Shown here piece by piece: positions 1-5,948 of a DNA stretch of 12,051 nucleotides (the stretch's first letter is position 1; each line of letters starts with the position of its first letter). The notes under the pieces were generated by a model, which searched no databases, was not told the origin of the DNA, and worked only from the letters and a program-made list of their open reading frames with translations. The position numbers and the translations under genes are program-made. This stretch comes from CAZLQG01 sp964561655 (GTDB lineage Bacteria > Patescibacteriota > Doudnabacteria > UBA920): contig CAZLQG010000025.1 of NCBI GenBank assembly GCA_964561655.1, positions 1 through 12,051 on the forward strand, written 5' to 3'.

Positions 1-1400
1 GCCATAACAAGTACTACGTCTCCGGGTTTTACTTCGGCTTTGAGTATTTTCTTAGCCTCTGCTTTGTTCAAAACTAACCTGACAGAATTTTTAATTTTCA
101 ATTTAGAATTTTCAAACTTTATAGCGTCAACAACTTTTTGAGATGTGATGTTAAAATCTTTGGGTTTTTCTCTGGCTGGGTAAATTTCGGAAATTAAAAC
201 TTCATCCGCGCTGCCAAACGCCCCCGCAAGATCTTTAAGCGTGGCCTGTGTGCGGGAAAAAGTGTGGGGCTCAAATACCGCCCAAATTTTGGAATTCGGA
301 TATTTTATCCGCGCGGCCTCCAAGGTAGCTTTAACGGCCGTGGGATGGTGGGCATAGTCATCGACAATGGTAATCTTGTTTTTAGTTCCTATTATTTCAA
401 AACGCCGTTTTAAACCTTTAAAACTTAACAGGTTAAGTAAGATCTGCTCTTGCGAAAAGCCTAATGCTCTTAAAGCCGCGATTGCTGCAAGGCTATCATA
501 AGCGTAAAGTTTTCCCGGAAGCTGGGTCTTGTATTGCTCGGCGATGGAAAGGATTTTAGCTTGCAAGTCTTTGGAAAACTGATTTTGTACATCAATCGTA
601 GTATAATTGCCGTCATATTTGATGTTGACGGCTTTAAAATCTGCATCGTTTTCTATGCCAAAACTTACTTTTGCAACTTCTGTATTTTGCGCTAGCCTGA
701 CTAAATTAATATCATCGGCGTTGTAAACCAAAAGGCCATCGTCAGGCAGGTTTGCTATTAAAAGCTCAAATTCCCTTTCCAAATCTTCAAAAGACTTAAA
801 CAAATCCGGATGGTCGTATTCCAAATTAGTTAAAACCAAAATGTCCGGTTTATAGTATTGGAATTTTGGCGTTGGATCGTCGAATTCCGATTTATATTCG
901 TCCCCTTCAAACGCAAAATAATGTCCGTCGCCCAAATGAAAGTTAATATTGTCCTGCTGAAATACCCCGCCAGTCAAAAATGAGCTGTCTTCCACATTTT
1001 TCAGAATAAAACCTAAAAGCGCCGCTGTTGTGGATTTTCCATGCGTGCCTGTAACCACCATGCGCAAATGATTTTTTGATAATTCATAAACGAATTCAGG
1101 AAAGCCAACGTGAGGCAGCTTATTTTTATAAATGTATTTAACTTCAGGATTAGTTAAATCTTCGCCCGCGGAGATTATGTATAAATCCGCTTTGATTTTT
1201 TTTATATTATCCTCGCTGTATCCTTTAAAGTAATCGATCCCATGTTCATTCAGCACGTCCAAAGAAGGGCTGTAAGCTCTTTTAGAGTCACTGCCGAAAA
1301 CTTCAAAATCCGATTGCTTGGCCATGGCCGCAACCGCGGACATGGCAATGCCGCCGATACCTATAAAATATACGGATTTTATTTTTTCTATATCAATCAT
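1..1400 (-). CDS. Mur ligase, MurC/Mpl-like (UDP-N-acetylmuramate:amino acid or peptide ligase), 3' end cut by window
   Basis: ATP-dependent cytoplasmic ligase expected to join L-alanine (MurC) or a recycled tripeptide (Mpl) to UDP-MurNAc. I translated 466 codons from the ATG at 1400-1398; the frame is open to the left edge. The last visible residues, GDVVLVM, match the MurC C-terminal GDVVLxMGAGDI region, so probably only about 10-20 residues are missing. Visible motifs are an N-terminal Rossmann loop GIGGIAMS (14-21, MurC-type), P-loop GTHGKSTT (118-125), EGDEY (165-169), TNLEYDHPDLF (191-201) and DDYAHHPTAV (347-356). The stretch EGDEY to the LEYDH motif has the length and residues (PKFQYYKP) I associate with Mpl, while the N- and C-terminal domains look like MurC. 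An AAAGG Shine-Dalgarno motif lies 6 nt before the start. The start overlaps the end of the patatin gene by 8 nt. Mur-ligase family membership is sure; substrate is not. Confidence 0.93.
   Translation of the reverse strand, partial: MIDIEKIKSVYFIGIGGIAMSAVAAMAKQSDFEVFGSDSKRAYSPSLDVLNEHGIDYFKGYSEDNIKKIKADLYIISAGEDLTNPEVKYIYKNKLPHVGFPEFVYELSKNHLRMVVTGTHGKSTTAALLGFILKNVEDSSFLTGGVFQQDNINFHLGDGHYFAFEGDEYKSEFDDPTPKFQYYKPDILVLTNLEYDHPDLFKSFEDLEREFELLIANLPDDGLLVYNADDINLVRLAQNTEVAKVSFGIENDADFKAVNIKYDGNYTTIDVQNQFSKDLQAKILSIAEQYKTQLPGKLYAYDSLAAIAALRALGFSQEQILLNLLSFKGLKRRFEIIGTKNKITIVDDYAHHPTAVKATLEAARIKYPNSKIWAVFEPHTFSRTQATLKDLAGAFGSADEVLISEIYPAREKPKDFNITSQKVVDAIKFENSKLKIKNSVRLVLNKAEAKKILKAEVKPGDVVLVM
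91..104. repeat. Short AT-rich repeat (TTAATTTTCAATTT), copy inside the Mur ligase gene
   Basis: Read in the gene's direction it encodes part of FENSKLKIKNS (residues 429-439), a Lys/Asn/Ile-rich stretch in the C-terminal domain of the Mur ligase, between VVDAIK and VRLVLNKAEA. It looks like a small in-frame insertion in a loop of the domain. It matches the minus strand at 5839-5852. Confidence 0.35.
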
Positions 1401-2394
1401 TCTTGACCTTTTTTTCCTTTAATAGCTGTTTAATTTTTGGCAAATATTCCTCCGCGGATTTCCTCCCCACCAAGTAAATCGCTTTTGTCTGCTTAAAATC
1501 AGCGAAGTGCATATACAAGATTCTTTTCCAACCCGGAACAGCAACCATTTTCGGTTTTATCATTAAATCACAGTCAAAAGTGTCGAAATTTCTATCTACG
1601 TTCTTTTGGGCTTTTAGCGACAAATCCATAGCTCTTCCTAAAACTGCGAACATGTTTGGAAATCGTGAACTGTCCGTGGCTTCTTCGGCTTCTGAAAAAT
1701 AGCTGAAGTAGCGATTTTTTTCCAGTAGCTTTCTAATTTTTTTCCACATATTTTCCGCCTGCTTAACCATAAATATTTTTTTTATTAAATCCGAACTTTT
1801 TTTCACGCCCAATTCCAGAGGGCCGAAAATCCTCTCGGTTGGAGTTAAGTTTATTCCAACTGCTATGTCTATACCGGCTGCTTTTACCACATTGCCGGGA
1901 ACAACGTTTAAAAGCCCGCCGTCAACCAAGTCCCAATTTCCCCATTTCATCGGCTCAAAAATTCCAGGAATAGCACAAGAAGCACAGGCAGCCCTTGCAA
2001 TGTCCCCCATGCTTAAGACAACTTCCCTGCCGTTATAAATGTCGGTGCATACAAAACCCATTAAAGGCCTTACATCTTCGAACTTATGCTCGTTGGTTAG
2101 GCGCCTAAGCTCCTCTTCAAATTTTTCCAAATTATAAAGCCCGTTTTTAAGGCTACTTCTCTCGATTAAAGAAAACAAATACTCCTTATTCAATTTTAAA
2201 GCTGTTGATTTCAATTCGGACAGTGTACCGCAAGCGTACGCCGCTGCTACTATGCAGCTTCCGGAGGTCGCGGCAATATAATCAATCTTGATTCCTTCTT
2301 CGTCTAGAACTTCCAGAAATCCAATATAAAAAACTGAACGGGCTGAAGCTCCGCTAAAGGCTAATCCCAAAGTTGGCCTTTCGAATCTTTCCAT
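1393..2394 (-). CDS. Patatin-like phospholipase family protein (333 aa)
   Basis: Probable lipid acyl hydrolase of the patatin/RssA family. The N-terminus LGLAFSGASARSVFYIGFL (9-27) is the family's oxyanion-hole strand, normally GGGxRG. The nucleophile elbow reads ATSGS with Ser44, normally GxSxG. The second dyad residue is Asp158 in LVDGGLLNVVP, preceded by the typical AIPGIFEP (141-148). The Ser-Asp dyad is therefore present, but glycines in both the oxyanion loop and the elbow are replaced, so activity or substrate may be altered. No signal peptide or clear membrane helix is seen, so it is probably cytosolic. The ATG overlaps the murG stop by one base (TAATG) and its 3' end overlaps the Mur ligase start, so it is translationally embedded in a peptidoglycan operon. 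Residues 185-333 have no motif I recognise. A role in phospholipid turnover or fatty-acid scavenging is a guess. Confidence 0.88.
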   Translation of the reverse strand: MERFERPTLGLAFSGASARSVFYIGFLEVLDEEGIKIDYIAATSGSCIVAAAYACGTLSELKSTALKLNKEYLFSLIERSSLKNGLYNLEKFEEELRRLTNEHKFEDVRPLMGFVCTDIYNGREVVLSMGDIARAACASCAIPGIFEPMKWGNWDLVDGGLLNVVPGNVVKAAGIDIAVGINLTPTERIFGPLELGVKKSSDLIKKIFMVKQAENMWKKIRKLLEKNRYFSYFSEAEEATDSSRFPNMFAVLGRAMDLSLKAQKNVDRNFDTFDCDLMIKPKMVAVPGWKRILYMHFADFKQTKAIYLVGRKSAEEYLPKIKQLLKEKKVKND

Positions 2395-3482
2395 TATTTA
2401 ATCAATCCTAAAATAATTTTGGCAATTTGATTTGCGGCTCCGCTGGGCATAATTTCGGAGATATTCTTTTTAATCTGGTTCTGCAGCAGATGCTCAAAAA
2501 GCAGACGCCTGATAAGTTTTATTAAAACTTCTTTGTTTAAGACTTTTTGCGGTATCACAACGGCCGCTTTTTTTTGCATAAGATACACCGCATTGGCTTC
2601 TTGATGGCTGTTAGGCATAGGCACAATAATCGCCACTTTTTTAAGGACCGAGAGTTCGGTAATGGTGGAAAGCCCTGCTCTAGCCAGCACAATATCGGCT
2701 GCAGAATAAGCTTCGGCCATTTTTGACGTGAATTCTAAAGGATAGTAATTTTCGCTTTTTTGCGTTTTTAGCTTGCCTTTGCCTGTAATATGAATAATCT
2801 GCACAATTTTTGAAAGCTCAGGCAAAGCTTCCTTAATCAGCTCGTTTAAAAATTTAGCTCCGGTTCCCCCGCCTAATACCAAAAGTGTCGGAAAATCTTT
2901 TTTTAAATTAAAAACCTTAAGGCCATTTTCCCTGCTTGAAAATTTTAGCTTGTCCCTGAAAGGATTACCGGTTAAAACAACTTTCTCTTCAACCTTTTTC
3001 TTGTAAAACAGTCCGAAACTGCCGGAAAAGTCTTTGAGTGATTTTTTAAACGTCACGGTTATTTTTTTAGCGGGAATTTGGCATAAACTATTAGCCAAAC
3101 TTGGCAAATAATCCTGCTGATGCACTACGCAAGGGATTTTTAAAAGCCAAGCTGCCCAAATAAGCGGCACCTGAACGAAACTGCCTGTTCCAAAAACCGC
3201 CCGCGGTTTATGTTTTTTTAAAATCCGAAATGATTTTATAAACCCGGCAATTACCCAGAATGGGGTAAAAATATTTTTTAAACTAAAATACCGCCTCCAT
3301 TTGCCGGAAGGCAAAGAAATAAAATCAATGCCCGCTTCTTCCGCCAAAACGCGCTCCGGGCCTTTTTTAGTGCCCACATACAGAAAACTCGACTTGGGTT
3401 TGGTTTTTTTTATTTCTTCGGCTACCGCTAACAGCGGAGTCACGGGTCCGCCGCTGCCGCCGCCGACAAACAAAATTTTCAT
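2394..3482 (-). CDS. murG: MurG-like UDP-GlcNAc:lipid I N-acetylglucosaminyltransferase (GT28)
   Basis: Expected to transfer GlcNAc from UDP-GlcNAc to lipid I at the inner face of the membrane, giving lipid II. The 362-residue length is normal. The N-terminal glycine loop is GGGSGGPVTPLLAV (7-20), a second loop GTGSFVQVP precedes CVVHQQD, and the C-terminal domain has LVLGGGTGA, the UDP-GlcNAc binding region ARAGLSTITEL and SHQEANA. Two usual MurG signatures are changed: GGTGGH is GGSGGP, losing the conserved histidine, and HEQN is HQQD. The context next to a Mur ligase supports MurG over another GT28 enzyme, but a changed role is possible. ATG at 3482 overlaps the upstream glycosyltransferase stop as ATGA, and no clear Shine-Dalgarno motif is seen, so translation is probably coupled. 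The downstream patatin gene also overlaps, by one base. Confidence 0.9.
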   Translation of the reverse strand: MKILFVGGGSGGPVTPLLAVAEEIKKTKPKSSFLYVGTKKGPERVLAEEAGIDFISLPSGKWRRYFSLKNIFTPFWVIAGFIKSFRILKKHKPRAVFGTGSFVQVPLIWAAWLLKIPCVVHQQDYLPSLANSLCQIPAKKITVTFKKSLKDFSGSFGLFYKKKVEEKVVLTGNPFRDKLKFSSRENGLKVFNLKKDFPTLLVLGGGTGAKFLNELIKEALPELSKIVQIIHITGKGKLKTQKSENYYPLEFTSKMAEAYSAADIVLARAGLSTITELSVLKKVAIIVPMPNSHQEANAVYLMQKKAAVVIPQKVLNKEVLIKLIRRLLFEHLLQNQIKKNISEIMPSGAANQIAKIILGLIK

Positions 3483-4600
3483 ATTATTTGGTTATATACG
3501 TTTATGGTTTCTCTGGCTGTATTCTCCCAAGAATAAATCAGACTTCTTTTTAAAGCGTCTTCTTGTAATTTATTGTAAAACAAACCGTCATTGACCAGCA
3601 AATTCATTTTCTCGGCTATGTCTGCTGGGTTATTCGGCTCAAAATAAATTGCCGCGTTGTCATAAATTTCGTTAAACACCTTTATGTTGGAGACTATTAA
3701 AGGCAGGCCAAAAGTCAGGGCCTCTACTCCGGGCAGACCAAAGCCTTCATGCAAAGAAGCGCTCACAAAAGCAAACGCGTTTTGGTATAAAGCCGCTAAA
3801 TCTTCATCATCCACGCCGCCGGTAAAAATAAGCCTGTCTTTATGCTTAATCTCCATTGCCTGAAATTTAATCTCGGGATAATGGGGATCTGCTTTGCCGG
3901 CAATAACCAAATCCATATCGTACTTATATTTAAATAGAAAATTATCAAAGCCTTTTGTAAGCCCTGTGATATTCTTTTTTCTTTCCAAAACCCCGACAAA
4001 AAGAAAATAAGGTCTTTTAATTAAATATTTGTCTTTAACTTCACTGGCTTGTTCTTGGCTCAGTTCTGGACTTAAAAAAGAGGCTTCGTAAATTACCTTA
4101 ATTTTTTCGCTCGGAATTTTGAAATAATTCTGAATATCTTCTTTTGAAGCCTCAGAGACCGTAATTACATTTTTTGATTTTTTTATTGCCGTTGTTATTA
4201 CGCGTTTATAGGCCAAAAAATAAGGTAACCGACTTTTTTTTGCTCCGCTGATTTTATGGTGCACCACATCATGGATAGTTACCACAAACGGTCGTTTGTA
4301 AAAAATTGGCACATTAAAATTTGGAAAATGAATTAAATCCAATTTGAATTTATTCAGCAACCTCAAAAACAGGGTTTGTTCGCCAAAAGAATAGTGTCTA
4401 AATTTTGCGTTGACCAATTTGGTATTAGGTAGTTTTTTAAGCTGGCTTAGCTCACCAGGATCCGACTGGTTAGGGTTAAAAAATAAAAAATAAAAATTCT
4501 GGCCATCTAGTTTTGGGATTCTTGAAGCAAGCTCAAAAACATAACGGCCGATTCCGCCGTGAAGTCTGCCGAGCATTCGAATGTCAATTCCTATCTTCAT
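3479..4600 (-). CDS. GT4-family glycosyltransferase (first upstream of murG)
   Basis: Retaining GT-B glycosyltransferase, 373 residues from the ATG at 4600. The N-terminal domain opens MKIGIDIRMLGRLHGGIGRY, the usual first strand and glycine loop. VTIHDVVHH (107-115) and ITVSEAS (146-152) are typical acceptor-domain segments. The nucleotide-sugar domain has FVGVLERKKN (201-210) and the EX7E-type motif EGFGLPGVEA (285-294). It probably adds one sugar to a lipid-linked surface glycan; donor and acceptor cannot be told. The frame stays open up to a TTG at 4696, adding 32 residues, but that part is translated from the REP-like hairpin and has no GT homology, so I reject it. No Shine-Dalgarno motif precedes 4600. 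A mini-ORF stops 10 nt upstream, so coupled re-initiation is plausible. The stop overlaps murG as ATGA. Confidence 0.92.
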   Translation of the reverse strand: MKIGIDIRMLGRLHGGIGRYVFELASRIPKLDGQNFYFLFFNPNQSDPGELSQLKKLPNTKLVNAKFRHYSFGEQTLFLRLLNKFKLDLIHFPNFNVPIFYKRPFVVTIHDVVHHKISGAKKSRLPYFLAYKRVITTAIKKSKNVITVSEASKEDIQNYFKIPSEKIKVIYEASFLSPELSQEQASEVKDKYLIKRPYFLFVGVLERKKNITGLTKGFDNFLFKYKYDMDLVIAGKADPHYPEIKFQAMEIKHKDRLIFTGGVDDEDLAALYQNAFAFVSASLHEGFGLPGVEALTFGLPLIVSNIKVFNEIYDNAAIYFEPNNPADIAEKMNLLVNDGLFYNKLQEDALKRSLIYSWENTARETINVYNQII

Positions 4601-4610
4601 GCTTTGATGG

Positions 4611-4712
4611 TTAATTAAACTTAATACCTGCAAGGACGTACGATTTCCAGAGTCTCGCCCCGTAGCTCCGCCAAAGGCGGATGGTATCGGGGTCAATGCC
4701 GATTCGTTTCAT
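4611..4712 (-). other. Mini-ORF A: truncated glycosyltransferase gene head or leader peptide (33 codons)
   Basis: An ATG at 4712-4710, one base after the stop of the upstream glycosyltransferase, opens a 33-codon frame ending in TAA at 4613-4611, 10 nt before the next glycosyltransferase ATG. Its first residues, MKRIGIDPDTI, look like the first beta strand of a GT4 enzyme (compare MKIGIDIRML in the intact gene). After codon 7 the frame runs into the REP-like hairpin. It may be the disrupted original start of the gene, a leader peptide that couples translation across the hairpin, or a chance frame. Position and the similarity to mini-ORF B favour the first two. Confidence 0.4.
4658..4696. repeat. 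REP-like palindromic element, copy A
   Basis: On the plus strand, CCCC is followed by GTAG (4662-4665), then an inner stem TCCGCC (4667-4672), loop AAA and GGCGGA (4676-4681). CGGGG (4688-4692) can pair back to CCCCG (4658-4662), giving a two-level hairpin, followed by TCAA. A tetranucleotide GTAG beside a GC-rich hairpin is the layout of REP elements moved by Y1 HUH REP-associated tyrosine transposases (RAYTs). Copy B at 5893-5929 is about 80 percent identical and differs by one base pair removed from both stem arms. The element lies entirely in the gap between two GT4 genes. No transposase is encoded in the window. Confidence 0.75.
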
Positions 4713-4713
4713 T

Positions 4714-5832
4714 TTAAACTGATTCCAAACCTTCTAAAACTTGGCTGGCCGTTAATTTCCAGTTAAAATTTAAAGCTTGCTGCTTGCCTTTTAACACTAA
4801 TCTTTGTTTTAAGGTTTTGTCCAACAGCGCCGTTTCTAAGGCTCTGATTATGCTGTTTTTATCATACGGGTCAATTAAAATTCCGGCGCTGCCGACAACT
4901 TCCGGCAAAGCCGTAATCTGGCTTACTATCACCGGCACGCCGCAGGCCATAGCTTCCAGCGGCTGAAAACCAAAACCTTCGTAAAAACTCGGGTAGACCA
5001 AAGCTTTGGCCATTTTTATAAGCGCGGCCTTATGCTCTTCTTTAACGTAGCCGATATATTTAATTTTGTGTTTCTTTAAATTTTCTTCTATCAGTTTAAA
5101 AACTTTTTTGTATTTCCACCCCTTTTTTCCAGCAATGACCAAAAAAGCTGGGTGTTTCAAATTTTCAAAAGCAGCTATTAAACCGGCAAGATTTTTTCTC
5201 GGCTCAATCGTATTTAAAAACAAAAAATAATCACCGGGCAGTCCGTAAAAATTTCTCGTCTCCCTGAGTTTAGCCAGAGAAATGTCCGGATTAAAAGTTT
5301 TTATATCCACTCCCGGATATGCAACTCTGATTTTTTCAGGACTTACTTGAAATAAGCGGATTAAATCAAGCTTGGTATATTTTGACACAGCAAAAATTAG
5401 GTCAGCTCTTTTAAAAACACTTCTGTAATTTAGAAAATGATGCCAAAGATTTCTTTTAAAATTATAAAATTCAGGTGTGACCAGCGGTGAAAGATCGTGA
5501 ACTGTAATAATAAGCTTTTTGTTTTTTGCGATGTTAAACTGGTTCAGATTCGGCATAAACAGGCAGTCAAAGTCACCGGCAAACCTTTCCAAAGAGATAG
5601 TGTTAAATTTGAGCCCCAAATTTAAAAGTTTATTGGGGATTTTAGTAGATACAATTTTGGAGTTAAGAAAATCAAAGTTATGCTCTGGCTGCTTGCCCCG
5701 AGAATTAAAAAAAAGCGTATACTGATTTTTTTTGTCCAAAGCCAGCAAATGTTCCAGCAAATTGATGGTGTAATTTTCCACTCCCGAAACCGTGCCGCTT
5801 TGCAGACTTCTTAAATCTACGACAATACGCAT
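4714..5832 (-). CDS. GT4-family glycosyltransferase (second)
   Basis: Retaining GT-B glycosyltransferase of 372 residues from the ATG at 5832, a normal family length. Visible are the N-terminal strand MRIVVDLRSL and loop SGVENY (16-21), the acceptor-domain segment ITVHDLSPLVTPEF (109-122), FAVSKYTKLDL (147-157), the donor-domain start FLNTIEPRKN (205-214), and the EX7E-type motif EGFGFQPLEAMACG (285-298). It most likely extends a surface glycan together with its two GT4 neighbours; sugar specificity cannot be read. No Shine-Dalgarno motif is visible before the ATG, which lies in a very AT-rich stretch 116 nt below the stop of the previous gene. That gap carries mini-ORF B and REP-like copy B. 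Its own stop (TAA, 4716-4714) is one base before mini-ORF A. Confidence 0.93.
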   Translation of the reverse strand: MRIVVDLRSLQSGTVSGVENYTINLLEHLLALDKKNQYTLFFNSRGKQPEHNFDFLNSKIVSTKIPNKLLNLGLKFNTISLERFAGDFDCLFMPNLNQFNIAKNKKLIITVHDLSPLVTPEFYNFKRNLWHHFLNYRSVFKRADLIFAVSKYTKLDLIRLFQVSPEKIRVAYPGVDIKTFNPDISLAKLRETRNFYGLPGDYFLFLNTIEPRKNLAGLIAAFENLKHPAFLVIAGKKGWKYKKVFKLIEENLKKHKIKYIGYVKEEHKAALIKMAKALVYPSFYEGFGFQPLEAMACGVPVIVSQITALPEVVGSAGILIDPYDKNSIIRALETALLDKTLKQRLVLKGKQQALNFNWKLTASQVLEGLESV

Positions 5833-5838
5833 AATTTA

Positions 5839-5852
5839 AAATTGAAAATTAA
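5839..5852. repeat. Short AT-rich repeat (TTAATTTTCAATTT), copy in leader of the second GT4 gene
   Basis: The minus strand reads TTAATTTTCAATTT just upstream of the glycosyltransferase ATG at 5832. The same 14-mer occurs on the plus strand at 91-104 inside the Mur ligase gene. AT-rich runs of this type often recur in small AT-rich genomes, so common origin is possible, but 14 AT-rich bases could also match by chance. Confidence 0.35.
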
Positions 5853-5855
5853 GTT

Positions 5856-5942
5856 TTATAGGTTAGAGTAACTTGGCATAACTTGAAGCTTGTCCCGTAG
5901 CTCGCCGAAGGCGATGGTACTGGGGTCAACCGCTATTTTCAT
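5856..5942 (-). other. Mini-ORF B: truncated glycosyltransferase gene head or leader peptide (28 codons)
   Basis: ATG at 5942-5940, six bases after the stop of the third glycosyltransferase, opens a 28-codon frame ending with TAA at 5858-5856, 23 nt before the next glycosyltransferase ATG. It begins MKIAVDPSTI, which matches MK(R)IGIDPDTI of mini-ORF A and the first strand of GT4 proteins. GGA-rich sequence at the end of the preceding gene could act as a weak ribosome binding site. Beyond the first ten residues the two mini-ORF peptides differ, because the hairpins differ in length and shift frame, so the peptide tail is not conserved. Confidence 0.4.
5893..5929. repeat. REP-like palindromic element, copy B
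   Basis: On the plus strand, TCCC is followed by GTAG (5897-5900), inner stem TCGCC (5902-5906), loop GAA and GGCGA (5910-5914). TAC and GGG further right can pair with GTA and CCC on the left with a one-base bulge. TCAA follows, as in copy A. Relative to copy A, one base is missing from each arm of the inner stem, so pairing is kept. It lies between two GT4 genes, at the same place relative to the gene boundaries as copy A. In the minus direction it is followed by loose repeats of CAAGTT (around 5868-5891). Confidence 0.75.
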
Positions 5943-5948
5943 ATTTTT

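Noticed and set aside
3301..3594. Plus-strand open frames such as 3301-3594, 10002-10226, 5982-6194 and 7335-7517
   Set aside because: They lie opposite clear conserved genes, have no recognisable domains, and are shadows of those genes.
4601..4696. N-terminal extension of the first GT4 glycosyltransferase from a TTG at 4696
   Set aside because: The 32 extra residues are translated from the REP-like hairpin and its tail and have no GT4 similarity; the ATG at 4600 gives a canonical MKIGIDIRML start.
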